Assembly: GCF_016756615.1 (NCBI RefSeq)
Contig: NZ_AP023262.1
Location: forward strand, 6,325,501 to 6,389,500
Direction: 5' to 3'
From: Mesorhizobium sp. L-8-3
GTDB taxonomy: Bacteria > Pseudomonadota > Alphaproteobacteria > Rhizobiales > Rhizobiaceae
DNA: 64,000 nt
In this document: positions 16,623-25,137 of the stretch, in pieces
Layout: each line of letters starts with the position of its first letter
Numbering within the stretch: position 1 is the stretch's first letter
The notes under the pieces: model-generated
Database searches by the model: none
Told to the model about the DNA's origin: nothing
The model's input: the letters and a program-made list of their open reading frames with translations, nothing else
Position numbers and translations under genes: made by a program

Positions 16623-17501
16623 ATGATGAGGGCGATGAGAAAATTCCTTGCTGGCGCAGCCGCACTGACGGCATTCCTCCCCGCGGCGGCGGCCTATGCG
16701 GACCAGCCGACGCCGTGGCAGTGGCGTTTCCAGGCGGCGGCGACGCCGATCATGGAACAGATCGAATGGTTCGAGAAATATACGCTGTGGTTCATCATCC
16801 CGATCACGCTTCTCGTGCTCGTGCTGCTCGCCTACTGCATCCTGAAATTCCGTGCGAGCGCCAATCCCGTGCCCTCGCGCACCAGCCACAATACGTTGAT
16901 CGAGGTCATCTGGACCGTCGGTCCGGTCGTGGTGCTCCTGGCCCTGGCCGTTCCCTCCTTCCAGCTCCTGACGGCGCAGTACACACCGCCGGAAGAGCCG
17001 AAGCTGACCATCAAGGCCACCGGCAACCAGTGGAACTGGGACTATGAGTACCAGGTCGAGGATGCGCTCTCCTTCAACTCGGCCATGCTTCAGGAAGGCG
17101 ACCGCGCCGCGGCCGGCAAGGAAGACAAGGCGAGGTATCCGCGGCTCCTGGCCGTCGACAACGAAGTCGTCGTTCCCGTCAACACGACGACGCGCGTTCT
17201 GGTCACCGCCAGCGACGTCATCCATGCCTTCGCCATGCCGGCCTTCGGCGTGAAGACCGACGCCGTGCCGGGCCGCATCAACGAGATCTGGTTCAAGGCC
17301 GAGAAGGAGGGCCTCTTCTACGGCCAGTGCTCCGAGCTCTGCGGCAAGGACCACGCCTACATGCCGATCGCGATCCGCGTCGTATCGGAAGACCAGTACA
17401 ATACCTGGCTCGCGGCTGCGAAGACCGACCTGCCCGGCGCGAACAAGGCGCTGATGGCCGCGGTTGACGGCGACAACAAAGTGGCGGTCGCCGGCAACTG
17501 A
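16623..17501 (+). CDS. coxB: Cytochrome c oxidase subunit II
   Basis: CuA-bearing subunit of the aa3-type terminal oxidase. The 292-residue protein has a signal peptide (to about YA|DQ), two TM helices (~50-75 and ~95-120), and a periplasmic cupredoxin domain with the CuA ligands: His in 'SDVIHAFAMPAFGVK', and CSELCGKDHAYM (two Cys, Glu, His, Met). The WNWDYEY cytochrome c docking strand is present. Several nearby ATG codons (16623, 16626, 16635) could serve as start. First gene of the oxidase operon. Confidence 0.97.
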   Translation: MMRAMRKFLAGAAALTAFLPAAAAYADQPTPWQWRFQAAATPIMEQIEWFEKYTLWFIIPITLLVLVLLAYCILKFRASANPVPSRTSHNTLIEVIWTVGPVVVLLALAVPSFQLLTAQYTPPEEPKLTIKATGNQWNWDYEYQVEDALSFNSAMLQEGDRAAAGKEDKARYPRLLAVDNEVVVPVNTTTRVLVTASDVIHAFAMPAFGVKTDAVPGRINEIWFKAEKEGLFYGQCSELCGKDHAYMPIAIRVVSEDQYNTWLAAAKTDLPGANKALMAAVDGDNKVAVAGN

Positions 17502-17539
17502 TGCCGCGAACCGATAGGGACTAAGGAACGGAGCGGAAC

Positions 17540-19189
17540 ATGGCAGGCGCTGCAGCTCACGACGACCACGACCACAAGCCGAAAGGCTGGGTGCGCTGGG
17601 TCTATTCGACCAACCACAAGGACATCGGCACGCTCTACCTGATCTTCGCGATCTGCGCCGGCATCATCGGCGGCGCGCTGTCGATCGTCATGCGCATGGA
17701 ACTCCAGGAGCCGGGAATCCAGATCTTCACCGGCCTGGCGCAGATGGTCTACGGCCTCGACGGCGACGCCGCCATCGACGGCGGCAAGAGCATGTTCAAC
17801 GCCTTCACCACGGCCCATGCCCTGGTCATGATCTTCTTCATGGTCATGCCGGCGCTTATCGGCGGCTTCGCCAACTGGATGGTGCCGCTCATGATCGGCG
17901 CGCCCGACATGGCGTTCCCGCGCATGAACAACATCTCGTTCTGGCTGCTGCCTCCGGCGTTCCTCCTTCTGATCCTGTCGGCCTTCGTGCCGAGCGCGCC
18001 CGGCGCCTATGGCGTGGGCGGCGGCTGGACGATCTATCCGCCATTTTCGACCAGCGGCCAGCCCGGACCGGCGATGGATCTCGCGATCCTGTCGCTGCAC
18101 ATCGCCGGCGCGTCGTCGATCCTCGGCGCGATCAACTTCATCACCACGATCTTCAACATGCGCGCCCCAGGCATGACGCTGCACAAGATGCCGCTCTTCG
18201 CCTGGTCCGTGCTGATCACCGCCTTCCTGCTGCTGCTCTCGCTGCCGGTGCTGGCGGGCGGCATCACCATGCTGCTGACCGACCGTAATTTCGGCACGGC
18301 CTTCTTCGCGCCCGAGAGCGGCGGCGACCCGATCCTGTTCCAGCACCTGTTCTGGTTCTTCGGGCACCCGGAAGTCTACATCCTGATTCTGCCGGGCTTC
18401 GGCATCGTCAGCCACATCGTGTCGACCTTCTCGCGCAAGCCGATCTTCGGCTATCTCGGCATGGCCTACGCCATGGTGGCGATCGGCGCGGTCGGCTTCA
18501 TCGTGTGGGCGCACCACATGTACACGACCGGCCTTTCGCTCGACACGCAGCGCTACTTCGTGTTCGCCACCATGGTCATCGCGGTGCCGACGGGCGTGAA
18601 GATCTTCTCGTGGATCGCCACGATGTGGGGCGGCTCGATCTCCATGCGCACGCCGATGCTGTGGTCGATCGGCTTCATCTTCCTGTTCACCGTGGGCGGC
18701 GTCACTGGCGTCCAGCTCGCCAATGCCGGCCTGGACCGTTCGCTGCACGACACCTACTACGTGGTCGCCCACTTCCACTACGTGCTGTCGCTCGGCGCCG
18801 TCTTCGCCATCTTCGCCGCCTGGTACTACTGGTTCCCGAAGATGACCGGCTACATGTACTCGCCGCTGATCGCCCGCACCCACTTCTGGGTCACGTTCAT
18901 CGGCGTGAACCTGGTCTTCTTCCCGCAGCACTTCCTCGGCCTCGCCGGCATGCCGCGCCGCTATATCGACTACCCCGATGCCTTTGCGGGCTGGAACCTG
19001 GTGTCGTCCTACGGCTCCTATATCTCGGGCCTCGGCGTCCTGGTGTTCCTCTACGGCGTGTTCGAGGCCTTCTCGAAGAAGCGTATCGCCGGAGCCAACC
19101 CATGGGGCGAAGGCGCCACCACGCTGGAATGGCAGCTGCCTTCGCCGCCGCCCTTCCACCAGTGGGAGCAATTGCCGAAGATCAAGTGA
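17540..19189 (+). CDS. coxA: Cytochrome c oxidase subunit I
   Basis: Catalytic heme-copper subunit (549 residues, 12 TM). Heme a ligand His in 'FTTAHALVMIFFMVMPALIG'; CuB His cross-linked to Tyr in WFFGHPEVYILILPGFG; CuB pair in VWAHHMYTTG; heme ligands in VVAHFHYVLSLG. The D-pathway Asp/Asn region NFITTIFNMRAPGM is intact, marking an A-type proton-pumping oxidase. It oxidises cytochrome c and reduces O2 to water in the inner membrane. It lies 38 bases after coxB, in the same operon. Confidence 0.98.
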   Translation: MAGAAAHDDHDHKPKGWVRWVYSTNHKDIGTLYLIFAICAGIIGGALSIVMRMELQEPGIQIFTGLAQMVYGLDGDAAIDGGKSMFNAFTTAHALVMIFFMVMPALIGGFANWMVPLMIGAPDMAFPRMNNISFWLLPPAFLLLILSAFVPSAPGAYGVGGGWTIYPPFSTSGQPGPAMDLAILSLHIAGASSILGAINFITTIFNMRAPGMTLHKMPLFAWSVLITAFLLLLSLPVLAGGITMLLTDRNFGTAFFAPESGGDPILFQHLFWFFGHPEVYILILPGFGIVSHIVSTFSRKPIFGYLGMAYAMVAIGAVGFIVWAHHMYTTGLSLDTQRYFVFATMVIAVPTGVKIFSWIATMWGGSISMRTPMLWSIGFIFLFTVGGVTGVQLANAGLDRSLHDTYYVVAHFHYVLSLGAVFAIFAAWYYWFPKMTGYMYSPLIARTHFWVTFIGVNLVFFPQHFLGLAGMPRRYIDYPDAFAGWNLVSSYGSYISGLGVLVFLYGVFEAFSKKRIAGANPWGEGATTLEWQLPSPPPFHQWEQLPKIK

Positions 19190-19264
19190 TCGGCGGGAAA
19201 CGATCTTGAAGCCGCCGGCCGGTCCGGCGGCTTCGGCCAAACGGAATGATGGACTTAAGTACGC

Positions 19265-20209
19265 ATGGCCCTTGTGCAGAAAAGCGGATTTGACGAAGCC
19301 CGCTTCCGAATGTCGGAAGCGACGGCGTCGGACTATCTCGCGCTGCTCAAGCCGCGGGTCATGTCCCTCGTGGTCTTCACGGCCTTCGTCGGCCTCGCCG
19401 CCGCCCCCGTCACGGTCAACCCGTTCATAGGCATGATCGCCATCGCCTCGATCGCCGTCGGGGCCGGTGCGTCGGGCGCGCTCAACATGTGGTACGACGC
19501 CGACATCGACGCGGTGATGACCCGCACCGCCAAGCGCCCGATCCCCTCGGGCCGCGTCGCACCCGGCGAGGCACTTGTCTTCGGCCTGGTGCTTTCAGTC
19601 CTTTCGGTGATGACGCTCGGCGTGCTCGTCAACTGGCTCGCAGCCGCCCTGCTCGCATTCACCATCTTCTTCTATGCCGTCATCTACACGATGTGGCTGA
19701 AGCGCTCGACGCCGCAGAACATCGTGATCGGCGGCGCCGCCGGCGCTTTCCCCCCTGTCGTCGGCTGGGCTGCGGCTACCGGCTCGGTCAGCCTGGAAAG
19801 CATTGTCCTGTTCCTGATCATCTTCCTCTGGACGCCGCCGCATTTCTGGGCGCTCGCGCTGTTCAAGTCGGAGGACTACGGCCGCGCCGGTATTCCGATG
19901 ATGCCGAACGTCGCCGGCCATGCCTCGACGCGCCGGCAGATCTTTGTCTATTCGGTGCTGATCGCGCCCGTCGGCGTGCTGCCCTGGATCCTCGGCTACA
20001 CCACGGCCGTCTATGGCGCCGCTTCTATCGCCCTCGGCATCGGTTTCGTCTGGTATGCGTGGAAGGTACTGCGCATGGGCGACGACGATCGCGCCATGAA
20101 GCCCGCCAAGAAGCTGTTCGCCTATTCGCTGCTCTATCTGTTCGCCATCTTCGCGGTGTATCTGGGCGACGTCGTCGTCTCGCGCGCCATAGGCCTGCCC
20201 GGAGCCTGA
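19265..20209 (+). CDS. ctaB: Protoheme IX farnesyltransferase (heme O synthase)
   Basis: Transfers a farnesyl group to heme b to make heme O, the precursor of heme a needed by CoxA. The 314-residue UbiA-superfamily membrane protein has the prenyl-diphosphate motif NMWYDADIDAVMTRT (NxxxDxxxD) followed by KRPIPSGR, and 'YTMWLKRSTPQNIVIGG', typical of CtaB. Nine or so TM helices. It lies within the cox operon, just before coxF. The product is consistent with an aa3-type oxidase. Confidence 0.96.
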   Translation: MALVQKSGFDEARFRMSEATASDYLALLKPRVMSLVVFTAFVGLAAAPVTVNPFIGMIAIASIAVGAGASGALNMWYDADIDAVMTRTAKRPIPSGRVAPGEALVFGLVLSVLSVMTLGVLVNWLAAALLAFTIFFYAVIYTMWLKRSTPQNIVIGGAAGAFPPVVGWAAATGSVSLESIVLFLIIFLWTPPHFWALALFKSEDYGRAGIPMMPNVAGHASTRRQIFVYSVLIAPVGVLPWILGYTTAVYGAASIALGIGFVWYAWKVLRMGDDDRAMKPAKKLFAYSLLYLFAIFAVYLGDVVVSRAIGLPGA

Positions 20210-20210
20210 T

Positions 20211-20348
20211 ATGAACGAGAACAATATCGAAATGGTGACGCTCACCGAGGCACAGAGGAAGGCTCAGCGCAGCCGCTCGATCGCCATCGGCATCGGGCTC
20301 GGCGCGCTGGTCATCATCTTCTACGTCGCCACCATCGTCAGAATGTGA
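20211..20348 (+). CDS. coxF: CoxF-like small membrane protein
   Basis: A 45-residue protein translated from ATG at 20211, one base after the ctaB stop, and ending 7 bases before ctaG. It starts MNENNIEMVTLTEAQRKAQR, followed by one TM helix (residues ~23-42, rich in Ile/Gly/Ala). A protein of this size, with a Q/R-rich N-terminus and a single helix, occupies exactly this place in rhizobial cox operons and is named CoxF there. It is proposed to help assembly or stability of the oxidase; the precise role is not known. Confidence 0.8.
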   Translation: MNENNIEMVTLTEAQRKAQRSRSIAIGIGLGALVIIFYVATIVRM

Positions 20349-20355
20349 GGCGGTG

Positions 20356-20976
20356 ATGGTCGAGAATCGCAGCAAGAGCGCGAGCAAGGACCGCAGCAAC
20401 CTGCTGGTCGCCGGGGTGTGCCTCGCCTTCTTCGGCGGTATGGTCGGCATGGCCTATGCAGCCGTGCCGCTCTACAAGATGTTCTGCCAGGTCACCGGCT
20501 ATGGCGGCACCACGCAGCGCGTCGAGCAGTATTCCGACCGCGTGCTCGACCGCGACATCACCATTCGCTTCGACGCCAACACGGCTGGCCTGCCCTGGGA
20601 CTTCCAGCCGGTGGCCCGCGAGGTGACGATCAAGATCGGCGAGACGACGCAGGCCAGCTACAAGGCGACCAACCGATTCTCAAAGGCCAATGCCGGCCGC
20701 GCGACCTTCAACGTCACGCCCGAGATGGCCGGAGCCTATTTCAACAAGGTCGAGTGCTTCTGCTTCACCGACACCACGCTGAAGCCTGGCGAAACGCTCG
20801 ACATGCCCGTCGTCTTCTATGTCGATCCGGCCATCGTCGACGTGCCGGAACTCAAGGACATCAAGACGATCACCCTCTCGTACACTTTCTTCCCGATCGA
20901 AGGGAACAAGCCGGTGGCGGTTGCGCCGAAGGCGGAAGGTGATAAGACCACTACCGACGGACAACTCGGGGGATAG
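20356..20976 (+). CDS. ctaG: Cytochrome c oxidase assembly protein CtaG/Cox11
   Basis: Copper chaperone that delivers Cu(I) to CuB of CoxA. 206 residues: a short basic N-terminus, one TM helix (~16-38) followed by AAVPLYKMFCQVTGYGGTTQ, and a periplasmic Ig-like domain with the copper-binding 'NKVECFCFTD' (CFCF). An alternative GTG one codon earlier (20353) is possible. It lies inside the cox operon between coxF and coxC. Confidence 0.96.
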   Translation: MVENRSKSASKDRSNLLVAGVCLAFFGGMVGMAYAAVPLYKMFCQVTGYGGTTQRVEQYSDRVLDRDITIRFDANTAGLPWDFQPVAREVTIKIGETTQASYKATNRFSKANAGRATFNVTPEMAGAYFNKVECFCFTDTTLKPGETLDMPVVFYVDPAIVDVPELKDIKTITLSYTFFPIEGNKPVAVAPKAEGDKTTTDGQLGG

Positions 20977-20977
20977 A

Positions 20978-21859
20978 ATGGCAAACGCCCACGCCAAACC
21001 GCAGCACGACTACCACATCATCGACCCCAGCCCGTGGCCGTTCCTCGGCTCCGTCGGCGCGCTCGTCATGGCGATCGGCGGCGTCGGCTTCATGCAGTAT
21101 CTGAAGGGCAACGAGTTCCCCATCCTCGGCGTGAATCTTGCTTCGCCGTATCTCTTCGTCATCGGCCTTTTCATCGTGCTGATGGTCATGGCCGGGTGGT
21201 GGCGGGATACCATCAAGGAGGGCAATGAGGGCCATCACACCAAGGTGGTCTCGCTGCACCTGCGCTACGGCATGATCATGTTCATCGCCTCCGAGGTGAT
21301 GTTCTTCGTGGCCTGGTTCTGGGCCTTCTTCGACGCCGCACTTTTCCCCAACGAGGCCGCGCAATATGCCCGCGAAGCCTATACCGGCGGGGTCTGGCCA
21401 CCGAAGGGCACCGAGGTCCTCGACCCCTTCCATCTGCCGCTCTACAACACGATCATCCTGCTGCTTTCCGGCACGACGGTGACCTGGGCCCACCATGCCC
21501 TGATCCATGACGACCGCAAGGGCCTGGTCTGGGGCCTTGCGCTGACGGTCGCGCTTGGCGTGCTGTTCTCGTTCGTCCAGGCCTATGAGTACATGCACGC
21601 GCCGTTCGGCTTCAGGGACTCGATCTACGGCGCCACCTTCTACATGGCGACCGGTTTCCACGGCTTCCACGTCTTCGTCGGCACGATCTTCCTGCTCGTC
21701 TGCCTGTTCCGAGCCATGGCCGGCGGCTTCACGCCGAAGCAGCATTTCGGCTTCGAGGCGGCTGCCTGGTACTGGCATTTCGTCGACGTCGTCTGGCTGT
21801 TCCTGTTCGCCTGCGTCTATGTCTGGGCCTCGCAGGGCGCCGTCATCGCTCACGGTTGA
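20978..21859 (+). CDS. coxC: Cytochrome c oxidase subunit III
   Basis: 293-residue, seven-TM third core subunit, which stabilises the D proton pathway and binds lipid. Signatures: 'PWPFLGSVGALVMAIGGVGF', 'MFIASEVMFFVAWFWAFFD' and 'GFHGFHVFVGTIFLLVCL', then WYWHFVDVVWLFLF. The ATG follows the ctaG stop directly; codons upstream belong to another frame overlapping ctaG. The operon's hairpin terminator follows within 25 bases. Confidence 0.97.
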   Translation: MANAHAKPQHDYHIIDPSPWPFLGSVGALVMAIGGVGFMQYLKGNEFPILGVNLASPYLFVIGLFIVLMVMAGWWRDTIKEGNEGHHTKVVSLHLRYGMIMFIASEVMFFVAWFWAFFDAALFPNEAAQYAREAYTGGVWPPKGTEVLDPFHLPLYNTIILLLSGTTVTWAHHALIHDDRKGLVWGLALTVALGVLFSFVQAYEYMHAPFGFRDSIYGATFYMATGFHGFHVFVGTIFLLVCLFRAMAGGFTPKQHFGFEAAAWYWHFVDVVWLFLFACVYVWASQGAVIAHG

Positions 21860-21882
21860 GCCTCGACGGAAATGACCAAGGA

Positions 21883-21909
21883 AACGGCCGCCCCTGCGCG
21901 GCCGTTTTT
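21883..21909 (+). terminator. Rho-independent terminator after coxC
   Basis: Perfect 9-base stem AACGGCCGC (21883-21891) / GCGGCCGTT (21898-21906), six-base loop, followed by a T tract (TTTTTGTTT). It is 24 bases after the coxC stop, so it likely ends or attenuates the cox transcript before the DUF983 gene. Confidence 0.85.
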
Positions 21910-21990
21910 GTTTCGGCCTCTGCGCGGGCCGATCAGCCGGACGAATGGCCGCACGACGGTCGCCGGCGCAGACATGGTAAGGATCGGGAA

Positions 21991-22407
21991 ATGGCGAACG
22001 AGGATGATCGGAATAGACCCGTGAGCGACGATCAGGCGATCTGGCCGCCGGTAGACCCGGTCACGGCAGGGCTCAAGGGGCGCTGCCCGCGATGCGGCGA
22101 AGGAAGGCTCTTCTCGGGTTTCCTGACCGTCGCCAGGAGCTGCGGCGTCTGCAGGCTCGACTATTCCTTCGCCGATGCAGGAGACGGACCGGCCGTCTTC
22201 GTCATCCTGATCATCGGCTTCATCGTCGTCGGCCTGGCGCTATGGATGGAGGTCAATTTCGGCCCACCGCTATGGCTGCATCTCCTGCTCTGGATCCCGC
22301 TGACACTCGTGCTCTCGCTGACCGCCCTGCGGCTGATCAAGGGCGTCCTGATCACGCTGCAATACCGCAACAAGGCGGCCGAAGGGCGGCTGGACCGGCC
22401 GCAATGA
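21991..22407 (+). CDS. DUF983 family membrane protein
   Basis: A 138-residue protein. An N-terminal zinc-ribbon-like module (CPRCGEGRLF ... CGVC, residues ~32-54) precedes two TM helices (~68-90 and ~96-116). DUF983 proteins are found in alphaproteobacterial cox clusters next to coxC and surf1, which suggests a role in oxidase biogenesis; this is inferred from context. GGATCGGGAA before the ATG is a fair ribosome site. The stop overlaps the surf1 start (ATGA). Confidence 0.85.
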   Translation: MANEDDRNRPVSDDQAIWPPVDPVTAGLKGRCPRCGEGRLFSGFLTVARSCGVCRLDYSFADAGDGPAVFVILIIGFIVVGLALWMEVNFGPPLWLHLLLWIPLTLVLSLTALRLIKGVLITLQYRNKAAEGRLDRPQ

Positions 22408-23150
22408 GCCTCGCCGACCACCAGGCCGCGCGCCCGAAGGGGCCTGCATGGGCGATCGTCGGGCTCGGGGCCGTCCTCTTTGTCATGCTCGTCGGCCTCG
22501 GCACGTGGCAGATGCAGCGTCTCGCCTGGAAGGAGGCGCTCATCGCCGCCGTCGACCAACGCATCGGGTCGGCTTCGCGGCCCCTCTCCGAGCTGGAGCG
22601 CCAATTCGCCGAAACCGGCGACGTCGACTACTGGCCGGTCGAGGCGACCGGCCGTCTGCTCAACGACCGCGAGAGCCATTTCCTGGCGACCTGGCGAGGA
22701 CAGTCCGGCTTCTTCGTCTATGCGCCGCTGGAGCTGCTCGACGGGCGTGTGCTCTTCGTCAATCGCGGTTTCGTGCCCTTTGACCGCAAGGATCCATCGA
22801 CGCGGACCGAGGGCCAGATCGCGGACCTGGTGACCGTGAAGGGTCTCGCCCGCAATCCGCTCGCCGAAAAGCCGTCCTCGCTGGTGCCCGACAACGATCC
22901 CGCGAAGAACGTCTTCTATTGGAAGGATCTTGCCGCCATGGCCGGTCGCGCAAGCGTGCCGGCCGACCGAATCGTGCCATTCTTCATCGATGCGGATGCC
23001 ACGCCCAACCCCGGCGGGCTGCCGATCGGAGGCGTTACCCTGGTCGACTTCCCTAACAACCACCTACAATATGCCTTGACCTGGTACGGGCTCGCCGCCG
23101 CGCTGCTTGCCGTCCTGGGCGCCTGGCTGATCTCGAGACGTCGCGCGTGA
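22404..23150 (+). CDS. SURF1 family cytochrome oxidase biogenesis protein
   Basis: A 248-residue SURF1 (Shy1) homologue with two TM helices at the ends (~16-38 and ~222-242) enclosing a periplasmic domain. Family marks: 'GLGTWQMQRLAWKEALI' after TM1, 'FFVYAPLELLDGRVLFVNRG' and 'NNHLQYALTWYGLAAALL' in TM2. In related bacteria SURF1 proteins bind heme a and help insert it into subunit I. Translationally coupled on both sides: ATGA with DUF983 and GTGA with the sirtuin gene. Confidence 0.95.
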   Translation: MSLADHQAARPKGPAWAIVGLGAVLFVMLVGLGTWQMQRLAWKEALIAAVDQRIGSASRPLSELERQFAETGDVDYWPVEATGRLLNDRESHFLATWRGQSGFFVYAPLELLDGRVLFVNRGFVPFDRKDPSTRTEGQIADLVTVKGLARNPLAEKPSSLVPDNDPAKNVFYWKDLAAMAGRASVPADRIVPFFIDADATPNPGGLPIGGVTLVDFPNNHLQYALTWYGLAAALLAVLGAWLISRRRA

Positions 23151-23857
23151 CCCCCTCCTCCATGGTCATCCTCACAGGCGCCGGCATTTCGGCCGAGTCC
23201 GGGGTCGACACGTTCCGGGACGCAGGCGGCATCTGGTCGAAGGTCGACTATCGGGAGGTCGCCACTCCCGAAGGCTTCGCCCGCAATCCGCGCAAGGTGC
23301 ACGACTTCTACAACAAACGCCGGCGGGGCATGGCGGGCATTCTGCCGAATGCGGCGCATGCGGCGCTCGCCCGGCTGGAACAGGCATTCCTCGGCACATT
23401 CCTGCTGGTCACCCAGAACATCGATCATCTCCACGAGGCGGCGGGCTCGCACAGGCTGCTGCACATGCATGGCGAACTCGCCAAGGCGCTCTGCGAGGCC
23501 TGCGGCGAACGCAGCGAATGGCCCGGCGACATGTCGACCTCGTCGCAATGTCCGCAATGCCGCACCGTAGGGCGATTGCGGCCCGACGTGGTCTGGTTCG
23601 GTGAGATGCCTTATCATATGGAACGCATCTACGCCGCGCTCTCGGAATGCGACCTGTTCGTGTCGGTCGGCACCAGCGGTAGCGTCTACCCCGCGGCCGG
23701 TTTCGTCGAAGAGGCTCGCCTCGCCGGCGCCCATACGGTCGAGCTCAACCTGGAACCTTCCGAAGGCGGCAGCCTTTTCGCGCAAACCCACTACGGCCGG
23801 GCGACCGAGGTCGTGCCCGCCTTCGTAGACCGCCTCATCGAGAAGAGCTGGCCCTGA
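23147..23857 (+). CDS. cobB: NAD-dependent protein deacylase (Sir2/CobB, class III)
   Basis: A 236-residue sirtuin with GTG start overlapping the surf1 stop by 4 bases. The NAD-binding 'ILTGAGISAESGVDTFRDAG' and TQNIDHLHE, catalytic HMHGE, and zinc cysteines CEAC/CPQC are all present. HDFYNKRR contains the Tyr-x-x-Arg pair that in SIRT5/CobB recognises acidic acyl groups, so desuccinylase/demalonylase as well as deacetylase activity is expected. Coupling to surf1 ties it to the oxidase cluster, though a functional link is only inferred. Confidence 0.94.
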   Translation: MTPSSMVILTGAGISAESGVDTFRDAGGIWSKVDYREVATPEGFARNPRKVHDFYNKRRRGMAGILPNAAHAALARLEQAFLGTFLLVTQNIDHLHEAAGSHRLLHMHGELAKALCEACGERSEWPGDMSTSSQCPQCRTVGRLRPDVVWFGEMPYHMERIYAALSECDLFVSVGTSGSVYPAAGFVEEARLAGAHTVELNLEPSEGGSLFAQTHYGRATEVVPAFVDRLIEKSWP

Positions 23858-23923
23858 CCCTTGATGTCAGGACTCGTCTATCCGCCGTCCTTCCATGAGT
23901 TCGCGATCCGTCGAACTGTTGTC

Positions 23924-24502
23924 TCAACGCCGGGCCAGCAACCTTTCCAGCCCTTCCCTGACAAGGGCGGGAACGTCCCTTGAATCGTCGAGATACGCGG
24001 ATTCGAGCAGGCCGTCTGACAGAGCGACAAGCAGCGAGGCGGTGACGGAAGGGGCTGGATCGCCATCCGCAGCAAGAAGCTTCCGGAGGACGCCGTGATA
24101 CCATGCACGGCGCGCATCAATGGCTTGCCGAACGGGGCTATTCGGGTCGGGGTATTCGGCGGCTGCGTTGAGGAACGGACAGCCCCGGTAGTCCCCAGTG
24201 ACGACGGCCTCGCTGATGCGCCCCAGGATCGCGGCGATCATCTTGCGCGGAGACTGCTTGGGGAGCGCTGAGGTGGCTTCCCGCCCAAGCTGGTCCTGCT
24301 CTTCGATATAGGCGAGGACGAGATCATCCTTCGACGGGAAGTGATTGTAGAACGTCGCCTTGGCCACGCCCGCTTCCGCGATGATGCGGTCGATGCCCAC
24401 GGCACGGATGCCCTCGGTATAGAAGAGACGGGTCGCGGTATCGAGTAAGCGGCGGCGCGCCGCGCTTACTCCAGGATCGGTCTGCGAAACGGTTCTGTTC
24501 AT
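23924..24502 (-). CDS. TetR family transcriptional regulator
   Basis: 192 residues. The N-terminal helix-turn-helix (residues ~30-55, 'IDRIIAEAGVAKATFYNHFP') is followed by SKDDLVLAYI, the usual TetR helix 4 start. The C-terminal ligand domain has 'GDYRGCPFLNAAAEYPDP', typical of the group that includes regulators of NTF2-like and oxidoreductase genes. It is divergent from an NTF2-like gene, with two operator-like repeats in the gap, and probably represses both. Start at MNRTVSQTD chosen because codons further up overlap these repeats. Confidence 0.9.
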   Translation of the reverse strand: MNRTVSQTDPGVSAARRRLLDTATRLFYTEGIRAVGIDRIIAEAGVAKATFYNHFPSKDDLVLAYIEEQDQLGREATSALPKQSPRKMIAAILGRISEAVVTGDYRGCPFLNAAAEYPDPNSPVRQAIDARRAWYHGVLRKLLAADGDPAPSVTASLLVALSDGLLESAYLDDSRDVPALVREGLERLLARR

Positions 24503-24517
24503 GGGATTGACTCTAAC

Positions 24518-24553
24518 AGACAGACCTGTATGGTGCATAGACAGACCTGTCTA
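24518..24553. promoter_or_regulatory. Two operator copies between TetR gene and NTF2-like gene
   Basis: The 12-mer AGACAGACCTGT occurs at 24518-24529 and 24539-24550, 21 bases apart (two helical turns). The second copy is extended to TAGACAGACCTGTCTA (24538-24553), an imperfect palindrome. The position between divergent genes fits binding by two dimers of the adjacent TetR protein; binding is inferred. Confidence 0.65.
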
Positions 24554-24566
24554 CCTAGGAGAAACA

Positions 24567-24944
24567 ATGCAGACGAACGAGACAGCCGAAATCGTGCATC
24601 GATTCAACCGGGCCTTCCTCGATCACGAGCCTGCGATCCTCAAAGACCTGATCGCACCGAACTGCGTCATGGAGTCGATTCAGCCGGCGCCCAATGGTAC
24701 GCGATACGAAGGCTATGACGCCTGCCTCGCATTCTGGGAGGCTCTCGCTGCGGACCCGGTTACCTATTTCGATGTTGAAGACACGATCGTAATGGGCGAC
24801 CGCGCTATCATCCGCTGGCGTTTCAATTTCGGTGACGGTGGGTCGGTTCGGGGCGTCAACCTGATGCATGTCCGCGACGGCCGGATCGTCGAAGCGCTCG
24901 GTTACTCAAAGTCGCCCGGCCAGTCGGCCCCACTACCTGAGTGA
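24567..24944 (+). CDS. NTF2-like (SnoaL-type) protein, first of two tandem paralogues
   Basis: A 125-residue protein with the cone-shaped NTF2-like fold: 'IVHRFNRAFLDHEPAILKDL', 'RYEGYDACLAFWEAL' and 'VNLMHVRDGRIVEALGY'. Such proteins may be small enzymes (isomerase, cyclase, hydrolase) or ligand binders; no substrate can be named. CTAGGAGA before the ATG is the ribosome site. It is probably controlled by the divergent TetR gene. A paralogue lies about 190 bases downstream. Confidence 0.82.
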   Translation: MQTNETAEIVHRFNRAFLDHEPAILKDLIAPNCVMESIQPAPNGTRYEGYDACLAFWEALAADPVTYFDVEDTIVMGDRAIIRWRFNFGDGGSVRGVNLMHVRDGRIVEALGYSKSPGQSAPLPE

Positions 24945-25000
24945 CCGCCAGATAGTGGTTTCCTCGCCGCCGAACCGACACGTCCGGGGAGCCACTCGCT

Positions 25001-25050
25001 GCTTTCGAAAGTGAGCAGCGGTTCGGGAAAAAGGCATGCGCTAGATCAAT
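25001..25050. repeat. Dispersed intergenic repeat, copy 2
   Basis: Between the two NTF2-like genes: CGAAAGTGAGCAGCGGTTCG, then GGAAAAAGGCATGCGCTAGA. It aligns with the copies at 14111-14160 and 44200-44250. Confidence 0.5.
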
Positions 25051-25137
25051 AGTCTACGGCGCGTCGCGTGAATCCTTCTCGCGTTTCACGCGACGCCCTG
25101 TAAGGCGAAGCGCCATATGGCTCAATGAGGTGAGAGA

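Noticed and set aside
16318..16626. About 100-codon frame before coxB
   Set aside because: No ribosome site or family match; composition of a chance frame.
17357..19240. Long minus-strand frame opposite coxA
   Set aside because: Antisense shadow of a strongly conserved gene; low-complexity Arg/His/Asp.
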